Assembly (NCBI GenBank): GCA_016709305.1
Contig: JADJNA010000010.1
Location: 1-64,000, forward strand
DNA length: 64,000 bases
Direction: 5' to 3'
Origin: Candidatus Villigracilis saccharophilus
Lineage (GTDB): Bacteria > Chloroflexota > Anaerolineae > Anaerolineales > Villigracilaceae
Position 1 is the first letter of the stretch, and every line of letters starts with the position of its first letter. The notes under the pieces are model-generated. The model was not told where the DNA came from, did no database searches, and saw only the letters and a list, made by a program, of their open reading frames with translations. Both the position numbers and the translations under genes were made by a program. This document shows, piece by piece, positions 9,173-17,578 of this stretch.

Positions 9173-9178
9173 TATACT
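9173..9178 (+). promoter_or_regulatory. -10 box giving a leaderless start for the 9185 gene
   Basis: TATACT, then 6 nt, then ATG 9185; no Shine-Dalgarno is present. Confidence 0.5.
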
Positions 9179-9184
9179 CGCGTG

Positions 9185-10051
9185 ATGCAAAATCAATTTG
9201 TCACCATAAACAACATCACACTGCATGTAGTGACCGACGGACCTGAAAACGGAACGGCGGTCATTTTATTGCATGGGTTTCCAGAGTTCCATTACGGCTG
9301 GAAGAATCAAATCCCGGCATTGGTCGAAGCAGGTTTTCGCGTTATCGTTCCGGACCAGCGCGGATACAACCTTTCCGATAAACCACAGGGCATATCCGCT
9401 TATGATGTGGACATCCTCGCAAAGGATATCGTCGGCTTATTTGATCATTTCGGAATTGAAAAAGCGAAACTTGTTGGGCATGACTGGGGAGCAGTGGTCG
9501 CATGGACAGTTGCGATCAATCACCCCGAACGTTTGGAGAAACTTGCCATCTTAAATGTGCCGCATCCCGATGTGATGACAGATTTTGTGCTTAGAAATCC
9601 TGCGCAGCGCAAGAAATCCTGGTATGTCTTTTTCTTTCAAATTCCATGGTTCGTGGAATGGGTGTTGGGCAGGAATAATTTTGAATACCTGGCACGGATA
9701 TTGACCCGCTCAGGCCGCAAGAATACTTTTACCGAAGCGGATGTAGTGGAATACAAAAAAGCCTGGTCACAGAAAGGCGCATTGACGGGAATGATCAATT
9801 GGTATCGCGCTGTGATGCGCCGCGGACTGCGCCACGCGTTTAGCCTAAAGAAGCCGGGCGCGCGGCGTGTGATAATCCCAACGCTCATGTTGTGGGGCAA
9901 ACATGATGTTGCGCTCAGTTCCGAAATGGCACAGCCATCCATCGATCTGTGCGACCAGGGCGAGTTGATCTTTTTTGACAAAGCCACCCATTGGGTACAG
10001 CATGATGCCGGCGAGGAAGTGAATCAAAAGTTGATCGAATTCATGAGATAG
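9185..10051 (+). CDS. Alpha/beta hydrolase, epoxide hydrolase-like
   Basis: 288 aa. The alpha/beta-hydrolase core shows the oxyanion-hole segment LLHGFPEFHYGW, the loop PDQRGYNLSDKP, and the nucleophile elbow GHDWGAVVAW in which Asp, not Ser, is the nucleophile. That is the signature of soluble epoxide hydrolases and haloalkane dehalogenases; HGFPEF is the epoxide hydrolase form. A helical cap follows, then the acid (LWGKHDVAL) and catalytic His (ATHWVQHD). It would open epoxides to diols in the cytoplasm. ATG 9185 is chosen rather than the in-frame GTG at 9182 because a -10 box sits exactly 6 nt before the ATG. The next gene begins 3 nt after the stop. Confidence 0.85.
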   Translation: MQNQFVTINNITLHVVTDGPENGTAVILLHGFPEFHYGWKNQIPALVEAGFRVIVPDQRGYNLSDKPQGISAYDVDILAKDIVGLFDHFGIEKAKLVGHDWGAVVAWTVAINHPERLEKLAILNVPHPDVMTDFVLRNPAQRKKSWYVFFFQIPWFVEWVLGRNNFEYLARILTRSGRKNTFTEADVVEYKKAWSQKGALTGMINWYRAVMRRGLRHAFSLKKPGARRVIIPTLMLWGKHDVALSSEMAQPSIDLCDQGELIFFDKATHWVQHDAGEEVNQKLIEFMR

Positions 10052-10053
10052 CC

Positions 10054-10908
10054 ATGCCGATCTTCGCCATTATTTTGCTGTTCGTCTCTGCTTCCATGCA
10101 CGCGTTGTGGAATTTTTTACTTAAAAGTTCAGACGAAAAATATATCGCAATGGGCTGGCAGGTGATCTTGAGCGGTATATTCTCGTTGGGGTTTATTTTC
10201 TTTACGGGACTTCCGCCGCGTTCCATGTGGGGCTTTGCGATCATTAGTTCGATTCTGGAGTCGATCTATTTTATTTTGCTTTGCACAGCCTACACTGACC
10301 ACGACTTTTCGCTTGTTTATCCCATTGCACGTGGAGCGGCTCCCGCATTACTCGTGCTATGGTCTGCGATCCTTCTGCATGAGCAATTAACAGTCGGCGG
10401 GTACATTGGATTGGCTTTTATCACGGGCGGAATGATGGTTATCGGCGCGACTACGTTAATTCAAAGCGATGGCGAGAAACCACACTTGCGCGGAATCCTC
10501 ACCGCGTTGGCAGTAGCGGTGATCATTTCCATTTACACACTCATTGATGGCACAGCCGTAAAAAATGGTCCCGCCCTGCCTTATGGATTATTCATGTTTG
10601 TAATGACCCCCTTCGTAACCACGCCTTATCTTGCGCGAAAATATGGATGGAGTCATTTCATGGATATGTGGAGGAAAAAGCGCGGATATATATTGATTGG
10701 CGGTGTTCTGGGCCTGGTGGCTTACATGATGGCTCTTTTTGCCTACACTTTTGCGCCTCTCAGTTATTCGGGTGCGATCCGCGAAGTAAGCGTGGTGATC
10801 GGGGCCTTCCTCGGCTGGAGATTTTTAAAAGAGGAAATGGGTGGCGTTCGTGTGCTAGGGTCAGCGATCGTGTTCACGGGGGTGATGGTGATCGCGGTGT
10901 TTGGGTAG
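10054..10908 (+). CDS. EamA/DMT-superfamily transporter
   Basis: 284 aa polytopic membrane protein with about ten helices in two EamA repeats. The first repeat contains SASMHALWNFLLK and ends in the family stretch YPIARGAAPALLVL, followed by the second repeat's GGVLGLVAYMMALFAY and REVSVVIGAFLGW...KEEMGGVRVLGSAIVFTGV, a strong EamA landmark. Drug/metabolite-family members export amino acids, nucleosides or other small metabolites; the substrate here cannot be assigned. It starts 3 nt after the epoxide-hydrolase-like gene, so the two are cotranscribed. Confidence 0.88.
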   Translation: MPIFAIILLFVSASMHALWNFLLKSSDEKYIAMGWQVILSGIFSLGFIFFTGLPPRSMWGFAIISSILESIYFILLCTAYTDHDFSLVYPIARGAAPALLVLWSAILLHEQLTVGGYIGLAFITGGMMVIGATTLIQSDGEKPHLRGILTALAVAVIISIYTLIDGTAVKNGPALPYGLFMFVMTPFVTTPYLARKYGWSHFMDMWRKKRGYILIGGVLGLVAYMMALFAYTFAPLSYSGAIREVSVVIGAFLGWRFLKEEMGGVRVLGSAIVFTGVMVIAVFG

Positions 10909-10920
10909 TATGCACGTCTC

Positions 10921-10978
10921 TGCGAGCGCACTTTGCGAAGCAATCTCATGTTATAAGAGGATTGCTTCGTCACTCGCA
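10921..10978. repeat. REP-like palindromic repeat
   Basis: Nested inverted repeats between two genes: inner arms CGAAGCAATC (10936-10945) and GATTGCTTCG (10960-10969), outer arms TGCGAG (10921-10926) and CTCGCA (10973-10978). A second, partial copy with ATTGCGAG and GCGAAGCAATC occurs at 54878-54912. Confidence 0.75.
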
Positions 10979-10997
10979 ACGACATAAGGAATTTAAA

Positions 10998-11417
10998 ATG
11001 CCAGATCAAATTTTTCCAGAACCGACAGTTGGGGTTTTCATCTTCAACAAATCAGGGGAAATGCTTTTGTTGAAAAGCCATAAATTCCCCGGCAAGTACG
11101 TTGTCCCCGGCGGACATGTGGAGTTGGGCGAGCGGATCGAGGAAGCAGCAGTCCGCGAGGCGAAGGAAGAGACGGGGTTGGATATTTACGACTTGAACTT
11201 CATTAACTTTCAGCAGTTCATCTACGACCCGTCTTTTTGGAAGAAGCGGCACTTCATCTTCTTTGATTACGCCTGTAAAGCTGACTCTCTCGAAGTGCAG
11301 CTCAATGATGAGGCGGAAGAACATGTCTGGGTTAAGTTGGAGGCGGCTCTTCATCTGCCTCTAGATTCGTACACGCGAACTTCTGTCGAGAAGATCATCA
11401 AAGGAAATTTGTCATAA
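10998..11417 (+). CDS. Nudix hydrolase
   Basis: 139 aa, one Nudix domain. The Nudix box is complete and begins GGHVELGERIEEAAVRE and ends with AKEETGLDI (G-x5-E-x7-REUxEExGU), which binds the Mg2+ that activates water to cleave a nucleoside diphosphate linked to another moiety. The surroundings (GVFIFNKSGEMLLLK, KYVVPGG, FFDYACKA) resemble MutT/ADP-ribose pyrophosphatase-like proteins, but the substrate cannot be specified. The start is the ATG at 10998 with AAGGA upstream; the frame is open far upstream only as a shadow of the EamA gene. Confidence 0.9.
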   Translation: MPDQIFPEPTVGVFIFNKSGEMLLLKSHKFPGKYVVPGGHVELGERIEEAAVREAKEETGLDIYDLNFINFQQFIYDPSFWKKRHFIFFDYACKADSLEVQLNDEAEEHVWVKLEAALHLPLDSYTRTSVEKIIKGNLS

Positions 11418-11476
11418 AATCATCCATACTTAAAGAGGTTGCGGTCTTGCGAAAAAATGGTTAAGATAAGGAAACT

Positions 11477-11524
11477 ATGAAACAAATGATAGGCCTTGAT
11501 CTTTTAGGCATTTTTATGCCTTAA
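11477..11524 (+). CDS. Candidate 15-codon leader peptide upstream of aminotransferase
   Basis: A short ORF (MKQMIGLDLLGIFMP) with a good Shine-Dalgarno (AAGGAAACT before ATG). Its 3' part forms a perfect hairpin GGCAT-TTTT-ATGCC around the stop, and a terminator hairpin follows at 11534. This is the arrangement of a transcription-attenuation leader. The peptide is rich in hydrophobic residues, with no clear run of one regulatory amino acid. It could equally be an untranslated regulatory hairpin. Confidence 0.4.
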   Translation: MKQMIGLDLLGIFMP

Positions 11525-11533
11525 GTCAGCCAG

Positions 11534-11567
11534 CCTGATGGGTACACACGTACCTGTCAGGTTTTTT
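11534..11567 (+). terminator. Terminator/attenuator hairpin in the leader of the aminotransferase gene
   Basis: CCTGA-TG-GGTAC-ACAC-GTACC-TG-TCAGG followed by TTTTTTATTTTT, ending 20 nt before the start codon at 11587. It can end the upstream Nudix transcript or act as an attenuator. Confidence 0.65.
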
Positions 11568-11586
11568 ATTTTTACAAGGAGAGTAA

Positions 11587-12819
11587 ATGCAAACACCGTG
11601 GGAGTATCGTTATGCTCATCGCACACAAAAAATGGGGAGTTCCGTCATCCGTGAATTGTTGAAACTGACCGAACAGCCCGACATCATTTCATTTGGGGGA
11701 GGGCTGCCCGCTCCGGAAGTTTTCCCGGTGAAGGAATTTCAGGATGCATGCAACCAAGTCTTAACAGATCACGGCGCGCAGGCTTTGCAATACAGCACGA
11801 CGGAAGGCTACCTGCCTTTGCGGGAAATGATCGCGCGCCATAATGCGCGTTACAGCGTGCGGGTCACCGCGGAGAATATTATGATCACATCCGGCTCACA
11901 ACAGGCGCTGGACTTTATCGGGCGGGTGTTCGTGAATCGCGGCGATTATATTGTGGTGGAATCGCCAACTTATTTAGGCGCATTGCAGGCATGGAACGCT
12001 TACGGTGCACAATATATCTCAGTGCGCGCAGACGAACACGGCATGGTGGTGGATGAACTGGAAGCCGCCCTGCGGGTGGGGCCGAAGTTTATTTATATCC
12101 TGCCCAATTTCCAAAATCCATCCGGGTCGACGCTCAGCCTTGAACGCCGCATGAAACTGGTCGAGCTTGCTGATAAATATGGCGTACCGATCGTGGAAGA
12201 TGACCCTTACGGACAACTCCGCTATGAAGGTGAGCACATCCCATCGGTCGCAACTCTCGACAGCCGTTATCGCAATGACAATGACGGCGAATATACCGGG
12301 AATGTTATTTACTTAAGCACGTTCTCAAAACTACTCGCGCCAGGACTGCGCCTGGCATGGGTCATTGCGCCGCCTGAGGTGATCCGCAGGCTGGTGATGA
12401 CAAAACAAGCCGCGGATTTACACACTTCCTCGTTCAATCAGCATGTCGCTTACGAAGTGGCGAAGAATGGTTTTCTGGATGAACACGTCAAAGTGATCCG
12501 CGCGACATATAAAGAACGACGCGACGTGATGCTCGAAATGATGGACGAAATGTTTCCGGCCGAAGTGACCTGGACCAAGCCGCTGGGCGGCATGTTCCTA
12601 TGGGGCGTACTTCCCGAGCATGTCAACGCGGCGGACGTACTTAAAGTGGCGATCGAACGCAAAGTCGCTTTTGTGCCCGGCGCATCCTTCCACCCAAATG
12701 GCGGCGGTGCAAATACGATGCGAATTAATTTCTCTTTCTCCCATCCGGATAATATCCGCGAGGGAATTTCAAGATTGGGGACGACTCTGAAAGAAGCATT
12801 GAAGAATGGGAAGCACTGA
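11587..12819 (+). CDS. PLP-dependent class I/II aminotransferase, LysN-like
   Basis: 410 aa, fold-type I aminotransferase of the AAT_I/MocR-core group, without the GntR DNA-binding domain. Landmarks: SFGGGLPAPEVFP at the N-terminus, YSTTEGYLPLRE, ITSGSQQALDF (cofactor phosphate site), LPNFQNPSG, EDDPYGQLRYEG and the PLP-lysine segment STFSKLLAPGLRLAW, with the C-terminal Arg in MRINFSFS. Closest well-studied relatives are LysN (2-aminoadipate aminotransferase) and broad aromatic/branched-chain aminotransferases; substrate specificity cannot be read from sequence. An AAGGAGAG site precedes the ATG, and a leader ORF plus terminator sits upstream, suggesting attenuation control. Confidence 0.88.
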   Translation: MQTPWEYRYAHRTQKMGSSVIRELLKLTEQPDIISFGGGLPAPEVFPVKEFQDACNQVLTDHGAQALQYSTTEGYLPLREMIARHNARYSVRVTAENIMITSGSQQALDFIGRVFVNRGDYIVVESPTYLGALQAWNAYGAQYISVRADEHGMVVDELEAALRVGPKFIYILPNFQNPSGSTLSLERRMKLVELADKYGVPIVEDDPYGQLRYEGEHIPSVATLDSRYRNDNDGEYTGNVIYLSTFSKLLAPGLRLAWVIAPPEVIRRLVMTKQAADLHTSSFNQHVAYEVAKNGFLDEHVKVIRATYKERRDVMLEMMDEMFPAEVTWTKPLGGMFLWGVLPEHVNAADVLKVAIERKVAFVPGASFHPNGGGANTMRINFSFSHPDNIREGISRLGTTLKEALKNGKH

Positions 12820-12840
12820 GTAAAAGTAAAGAGTGATAAG

Positions 12841-12876
12841 AAAAAAGTCGAAGGACAATGTGCCTTCGACTTTTTT
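12841..12876. terminator. Bidirectional intrinsic terminator
   Basis: AAAAAAGTCGAAGG-loop-CCTTCGACTTTTTT, a perfect 14-bp stem with A and T tails, shared by the convergent aminotransferase and malic enzyme genes. Confidence 0.9.
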
Positions 12877-12902
12877 CATCCTTCATCCTTTGCCTTTCAC
12901 TC
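12875..12902. repeat. TTCATCC heptamer tract
   Basis: Units TTCATCC, TTCATCC, TTTGCCT, TTCACTC between the terminator and the 3' end of the malic enzyme gene; another member of the 7-bp-period tracts. Confidence 0.55.
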
Positions 12903-14246
12903 ATCCACATACGGGACATATTCTGCGCGGGCGATGCCCTGCTTAATGGCAGTCTCCGCGACGGCGCGCGCAACGGCACGATGAACTTTTTTATCCAGCG
13001 GGCTGGGCACCAATTCACCGGGCGGGGTCATCTCAGCAATCACATGCGCGGCGGCCAATAACATTTCATGCGTGATGCGCGGCGCATTCGCATCCACTGC
13101 GCCGCGGAAAATGCCGGGGAAGCCCAGCACATTATTTACTGATTTTCCATCCGCCGCGAAAGCCGCGCCATGCTCCATGGCAATATCAGGATCAATTTCA
13201 GGATTCGGGTTTGACAGCGCAAGAATGATCTGTCCCTTGCGAACCATTTCAGGCTTGATCAGATTCGGTGCGCCCGTGGTCGCGATCACAATATCGCATT
13301 TTTCCATAATCTCTTTTAAATTGGATTTCCTGCCCCCGGCTTTTTCAAACCTACTTAAAGCATCTTGACTCAAGTCCGCGCCATAGACTGGGTTTCCGGT
13401 CAAGCGCATCATCATCTGACCGATGGCATGGCCGGCCGCTCCAAGCCCGATCTGCCCGATGACAGAGCCCTTCAAATCCGTACCGGTCTCGCGAGTCGCG
13501 ACCAATAACGCCGCAGTACAAACCACCGCCGTTCCATGCTGGTCATCATGCAGGACGGGAATATCGAGCATGGCTTGTAACCTCTCTTCAATTTCAAAAC
13601 AGCGCGGCGCAGATATGTCTTCCAATTGGATGGCCGAAAAAGTCGGCGCGATCGCGGCAACAGCAGCGACAATCTCGTCAGTATTTTTTGTATTTAACAA
13701 AATGGGGATTCCCGAAAGACCGACTAGTGTTTCCATTAACATGGCTTTGCCTTCCATCACGGGCATGCTTGCGACCGGGCCAATATCCCCAAGCCCAAGC
13801 ACCGCAGTGCCGTCCGTAACAATGGCAACCATGTGGCTGATACTGGTATACAAGCGCGCCAGGGAAGGATCTTTGGCGATCTTAAGACAAACCTCTGCAA
13901 CGCCAGGTGTGTACACGCGCCGAAGCGTTGTCAGTGAATCGATCGGATAGCGCGAACGAATGGCGATCTTGCCTTTATGATGAAGTTCCAGCACTTCATC
14001 GCGGACTTCGAGCACGCGCGTGCCTTCGTTTTCATGCATTGCTTTGACAATCGCTTTTAGACTCGCTTCATCCTCGGCATTGATCGTAATATCACGAACC
14101 ACGTTCTGCGATGTTTCAGTGACAAGCACGATGCTGCCGGTGTTCCCGCCCGCTTCGGCAATGGCGGTCAGTAGTTTCCCCAGGATGCCCTTTTTCTGTG
14201 AATTACGGACGCGAACCGTACGAATGATCTTGCGTTCCCAAGCCAT
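12897..14246 (-). CDS. NAD(P)-dependent malic enzyme with N-terminal ACT domain
   Basis: 449 aa. Residues about 8-80 form an ACT-like regulatory domain (TVRVRNSQKKGILGKLLTAI), followed by the malic enzyme N-domain (RRVYTPGVAEVC with the catalytic Tyr; VTDGTAVLGLGDIGP) and the Rossmann domain (IGQIGLGAAGHAIGQ). Metal-binding and catalytic stretches IQLEDISAPRCFEIEE and HDDQHGTAVV are present. The enzyme decarboxylates malate to pyruvate with reduction of NAD(P). The ACT domain suggests allosteric control by a small ligand, probably an amino acid. A strong AGGAG precedes the ATG. Confidence 0.92.
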   Translation of the reverse strand: MAWERKIIRTVRVRNSQKKGILGKLLTAIAEAGGNTGSIVLVTETSQNVVRDITINAEDEASLKAIVKAMHENEGTRVLEVRDEVLELHHKGKIAIRSRYPIDSLTTLRRVYTPGVAEVCLKIAKDPSLARLYTSISHMVAIVTDGTAVLGLGDIGPVASMPVMEGKAMLMETLVGLSGIPILLNTKNTDEIVAAVAAIAPTFSAIQLEDISAPRCFEIEERLQAMLDIPVLHDDQHGTAVVCTAALLVATRETGTDLKGSVIGQIGLGAAGHAIGQMMMRLTGNPVYGADLSQDALSRFEKAGGRKSNLKEIMEKCDIVIATTGAPNLIKPEMVRKGQIILALSNPNPEIDPDIAMEHGAAFAADGKSVNNVLGFPGIFRGAVDANAPRITHEMLLAAAHVIAEMTPPGELVPSPLDKKVHRAVARAVAETAIKQGIARAEYVPYVDE

Positions 14247-14313
14247 GGATACTCCTTTTTACATCTCCGACCCAAACGTGGTGGAAAATATTTTACACAT
14301 CCATTTTAACGCC

Positions 14314-14346
14314 AATACCGCGAATAGTTCGAGTATTCGCGGTATT
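14314..14346. repeat. 13-bp perfect inverted repeat upstream of the malic enzyme gene
   Basis: Arms AATACCGCGAATA (14314-14326) and TATTCGCGGTATT (14334-14346) with a 7-nt spacer, lying about 70 bp upstream of the malic enzyme start and 45 bp beyond the stop of the HAD gene. There is no T run, so an operator for a dimeric regulator is as likely as a terminator. Confidence 0.6.
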
Positions 14347-14390
14347 GATAATACTGTTCATCAGCAAGCTGAAGAAATCCAGAAGCGGGA

Positions 14391-15110
14391 TTACTTCAAC
14401 AGTTCATACAATTCAGCAAAGGACTTGATGGCTGCGCAGTCTGCGTCAGGGAAGAGACTACCCGGGTCGTAGAGAACAGGTATCAGTCCCGCGCGACGCG
14501 AGCCGACCACATCCGCGAAATAATTATCGCCGATATACATTGTCTCTGACGCGGATGTCCCCGCCAGTTTCAGGGCGTGGTCAAAAATAAGTTTGTCAGG
14601 CTTGAAGGCGTTCACTTCACCACCCGCCAGGATGAATTTAAAATATGAATCGAGTTTCATGTTTTTAATTTCATCATGATAAGGGTCGTCGCGGTTCGAG
14701 ACCAAGCCAAGCACATAGCCTGAGTCTTTCAAGAACTGTAAAAGTGGGAAGACATCTTCAGGAATGTGGACTGCGGGCTTGTAATGTTCTTCCATATATG
14801 CGGATGCCTGCGGCGCGAAATCAATGGCTTGCGCGGTGGGCACACCCACTGCCACGAGGCGTCGTTTTGTAAAATTGACCCAAAAGCTTTTTTGATCATC
14901 CTTGAATAATTTACCATCCGCCTGGATTTCAAGCGAGTGGGCAAAGTAATGGTGCACCCAATGTTCAGAGCGGACGCGGTCCTCTTCTGAAATACGCAAT
15001 CCGATGCTTCTGGTGAATTCCACAAAAACATCCCCGGCTGCGGGGATGTGATGGCGAAGTGTGCCGTCAAGATCGAAAAGGACTGCCTTAATGGAATTGG
15101 ATGAAATCAA
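14391..15110 (-). CDS. HAD-superfamily hydrolase
   Basis: 239 aa haloacid dehalogenase-like phosphatase. Motif I is FDLDGTLR with the nucleophile Asp, motif II is VSNRDD, motif III Lys is in FKPDKLIF, and motif IV is YIGDNYFADV. A helical cap (subclass I) lies between motifs I and II. It probably removes phosphate from a small metabolite. No in-frame ATG exists at the N-terminus; the likely start is TTG at 15110, seven codons before the catalytic segment, after an in-frame stop. The gene lies between the moaA and malic enzyme genes on the same strand. Confidence 0.85.
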   Translation of the reverse strand: MISSNSIKAVLFDLDGTLRHHIPAAGDVFVEFTRSIGLRISEEDRVRSEHWVHHYFAHSLEIQADGKLFKDDQKSFWVNFTKRRLVAVGVPTAQAIDFAPQASAYMEEHYKPAVHIPEDVFPLLQFLKDSGYVLGLVSNRDDPYHDEIKNMKLDSYFKFILAGGEVNAFKPDKLIFDHALKLAGTSASETMYIGDNYFADVVGSRRAGLIPVLYDPGSLFPDADCAAIKSFAELYELLK

Positions 15111-15145
15111 ATGCGCCTCTGGATTTGGAGATCATTTTTAGGAGA

Positions 15146-16150
15146 TCAACCGCCAATGTGTGACATCTCAACTTTGGGTAGTGAGATGGTGTTCTCGGAT
15201 CGCAGTTCTGAATAGCGGTCATCGCGTCCGCTCCATACTTTCGAAATGAATTTTGAAATATCTTCATCTGTCGCACTGTTACGGATCAGGTCGCGGAAGT
15301 CATGTCCTTTGACGGCGAACAGGCATGTGTATAGTTTCCCCTCGGCGGAGATGCGGGCACGGTTACAGTCGCGACAAAATGCCTGTGTCACCGAAGCGAT
15401 CATGCCGACTTCGCCTTTGCCGTCCTTGTAGCGCCAGCGCCCGGCTACTTCTCCCTGATAGTTCGGGGAGACGGGTTCGAGCGGCATTTCCGAGTCGATC
15501 AATTTGACGATTTCCGCGGCAGAGACGACATCATCCATTCGCCAGCCGTTGGAATGACCGACATCCATATATTCAATGAAACGCAGAATATAGCCTTTCT
15601 CGCGGAAGAAACGTGCCATCGGCAAAATACTGGATTCGTTCAGCCCGCGTTTGACCACCATGTTGACTTTGATCGGGGCCAGTCCCGCCGCGGCGGCAGC
15701 TTCCATGCCTTCGATGACTTTCTCCACCGGGAAATCCACATCGTTCATGGATTTGAATATGGCATTATCGAGCGAGTCTAAACTGACAGTGACCCGCTTA
15801 AGCCCGGCATCCTTCAAGGCACGCGCATGTTTGGGAAGCAGCGACCCGTTCGTGGTCAGGGTCAGATCGAGATCAGGGATATCCGCCAGCATCGAGATCA
15901 AGTCCGGCAGGTCTTTGCGGACAAGCGGTTCACCGCCGGTCAGCCTGATCTTGCGGACGCCGTGCGCTGCAAAAAGACGAGCCAGGCGCGTGATCTCTTC
16001 AAAGGTCAGAATCTGGTCACGGTGCAGGAATTGATGGTCGGGTCCGAAGATCTCCTTTGGCATGCAATATACACAGCGGAAATTACAACGGTCGGTGACG
16101 GAGATCCGAAGGTCGCGCAGAGGACGGTTAAGGGTGTCTATTAGGGGCAT
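15146..16150 (-). CDS. moaA: GTP 3',8-cyclase (molybdenum cofactor biosynthesis)
   Basis: 334 aa radical SAM enzyme. Converts GTP to 3',8-cyclo-7,8-dihydro-GTP, the first step of molybdenum cofactor synthesis, with MoaC. The N-terminal cluster motif CNFRCVYC (CxxxCxxC) and SAM-binding KIRLTGGEPLVRKD are followed by the C-terminal second 4Fe-4S motif FCRDCNRARISAEGKLYTC. The protein ends in GG, the conserved tail that inserts into the active site. Length and order match MoaA fully. No other molybdopterin genes are in the window. Confidence 0.95.
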   Translation of the reverse strand: MPLIDTLNRPLRDLRISVTDRCNFRCVYCMPKEIFGPDHQFLHRDQILTFEEITRLARLFAAHGVRKIRLTGGEPLVRKDLPDLISMLADIPDLDLTLTTNGSLLPKHARALKDAGLKRVTVSLDSLDNAIFKSMNDVDFPVEKVIEGMEAAAAAGLAPIKVNMVVKRGLNESSILPMARFFREKGYILRFIEYMDVGHSNGWRMDDVVSAAEIVKLIDSEMPLEPVSPNYQGEVAGRWRYKDGKGEVGMIASVTQAFCRDCNRARISAEGKLYTCLFAVKGHDFRDLIRNSATDEDISKFISKVWSGRDDRYSELRSENTISLPKVEMSHIGG

Positions 16151-16267
16151 GGTTGGTCTTCTAAATTAAAATTATCCACTATTTGCCGTTCTGGGTATTT
16201 GATAAAACATACTGGGCAGTTCACTAGCACGCATTATAACAACAATATAAGAATTCCTTTGATACAA

Positions 16268-16296
16268 TTGACGCGCGTTACTGCCCGTGCTATTAT
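16268..16296 (+). promoter_or_regulatory. Sigma-70-type promoter of the PIN-TRAM gene
   Basis: TTGACG (16268-16273), 17-bp spacer, TATTAT (16291-16296). An AAAGGAG ribosome binding site lies just before ATG 16339. Confidence 0.75.
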
Positions 16297-16338
16297 CATT
16301 TATTATATTTTTTTCACATTTATTACAAAGGAGTTATT

Positions 16339-17418
16339 ATGAGTTTTGATTTTATTATCCGAATTATTGGTATGCTTGTTATGGGTGGCGTCGGAGGTTA
16401 CTGGGGATACGATTTCGCAGCAAATTCCATTCCAGATCAAATTGTTGGATACTCATTAGGGTTCGCCCTGCTTGGCGCATTAAGCGGACTATTATTCACG
16501 CCATACGTAACTACCCGCCCGGCACTGGCTATGCGTTCCCTGCTTGGAAGAATGTCAGCCGAAGGCCTGTTTGCGGGATTGCTGGGCTTGATCGTGGGCC
16601 TGCTGACCGCGGCACTGCTGGCTTTTCCGCTTTCGCTCCTGCCAAAGCCTTTGGGCGAGATATTACCATTCCTGGGAGTTCTGATTTTTTCCTATCTGGG
16701 CATTTCACTCTTCGAAATGCGGCAGGGTGACATTATGGGATTACTCAGCGCATTAAGCGGACGCAGTGAAGGCGGATCCTCATCCGCATGGACAAATCTT
16801 AACCGAAACATCCTGCTGGACACCAGTGTCATCATTGACGGTCGGGTGGCGGATATCGCTAAAACTGGATTTCTGCCCGGCACGCTTCTTATTCCGCGCT
16901 TTGTACTGAACGAGCTCCAATATATAGCAGATTCCCCTGACGGTATGCGCCGCCAGCGCGGACGCCGCGGCATGGAAGTGCTGGCCGAATTACAAAAACT
17001 CCCGAACATCCTCGTCCGCATCTCAGATATTAACGTGGATGGTGTGCGCGAAGTGGATGACAAACTGATCGTATTGGGCAAACAGCTTAAAAGCCCAGTC
17101 TTGACAAATGACTATAACCTTAACCGCATCGCCGAGCTTCAAGGTGTGACCGTGCTCAACATCAACGAGCTGGCGAACGCGGTCAAATCGGTTGTTCTGC
17201 CGGGTGAAGCCTTACGCATCAACATCATGCAGGAAGGCAAGGAACATAGTCAGGGTGTGGGCTATATGGAAGACGGCACAATGGTGGTCGTTGAAAATGG
17301 CAAGGAATACATCGGCGAGTACATGGATGTGAACATCACCAAAGTATTGCAGACCGCCGCAGGCCGTATGATCTTTGGCCGCGTGGATGAAGATGCTGTA
17401 GCGAAGAAGAAAAAGTAA
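16339..17418 (+). CDS. PIN-TRAM domain membrane protein (YacL-like)
   Basis: 359 aa. Four hydrophobic helices occupy residues 1-130 (for example IIGMLVMGGVGGYWGYDF), then a PIN nuclease-like domain with its acidic residues in LLDTSVIIDGRVADI, LNELQYIADS and DDKLIVLGKQL, LTNDYNLNRIA, and a C-terminal TRAM domain (LRINIMQEGKEHSQGVGYM...GTMVVVENG) that binds RNA. This matches YacL/PIN-TRAM ATPase-less proteins of Gram-positive bacteria and Chloroflexi, thought to be membrane-attached ribonucleases. A promoter and a perfect ribosome binding site precede it. It is followed by an AGTNNNN heptamer tract and the cysS gene. Confidence 0.9.
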   Translation: MSFDFIIRIIGMLVMGGVGGYWGYDFAANSIPDQIVGYSLGFALLGALSGLLFTPYVTTRPALAMRSLLGRMSAEGLFAGLLGLIVGLLTAALLAFPLSLLPKPLGEILPFLGVLIFSYLGISLFEMRQGDIMGLLSALSGRSEGGSSSAWTNLNRNILLDTSVIIDGRVADIAKTGFLPGTLLIPRFVLNELQYIADSPDGMRRQRGRRGMEVLAELQKLPNILVRISDINVDGVREVDDKLIVLGKQLKSPVLTNDYNLNRIAELQGVTVLNINELANAVKSVVLPGEALRINIMQEGKEHSQGVGYMEDGTMVVVENGKEYIGEYMDVNITKVLQTAAGRMIFGRVDEDAVAKKKK

Positions 17419-17420
17419 GA

Positions 17421-17448
17421 AGTGATCAGTAATTAGTAGTCAGTGAAC
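17421..17448. repeat. AGTNNNN heptamer tract
   Basis: AGTGATC, AGTAATT, AGTAGTC, AGTGAAC directly follow the PIN-TRAM stop codon; a weak GC hairpin and TTTTATAAT come next. Confidence 0.65.
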
Positions 17449-17578
17449 AGGGCGCGCAAGTTGCGTCCCGTTTTATAATCGCCTTCGTTCGTAAGGCAGG
17501 TTAAAATAGAAATTTGAATTAAATACAAACATCACACCCTTTGTGACACTTTGTGTCCTAAGTGGTAAAAAGGCGACC

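Noticed and set aside
9182..9184. GTG as the start of the epoxide-hydrolase-like gene
   Set aside because: ATG 9185 lies exactly 6 nt after the TATACT box, as in the other leaderless genes.
13423..13950. 175-codon frame on the plus strand opposite the malic enzyme
   Set aside because: Shadow frame: low-complexity Ser/Ala/Pro composition, no ribosome binding site, fully inside a well-conserved enzyme gene on the other strand. The same applies to other long antisense frames such as 18334-18957 and 40172-40735.
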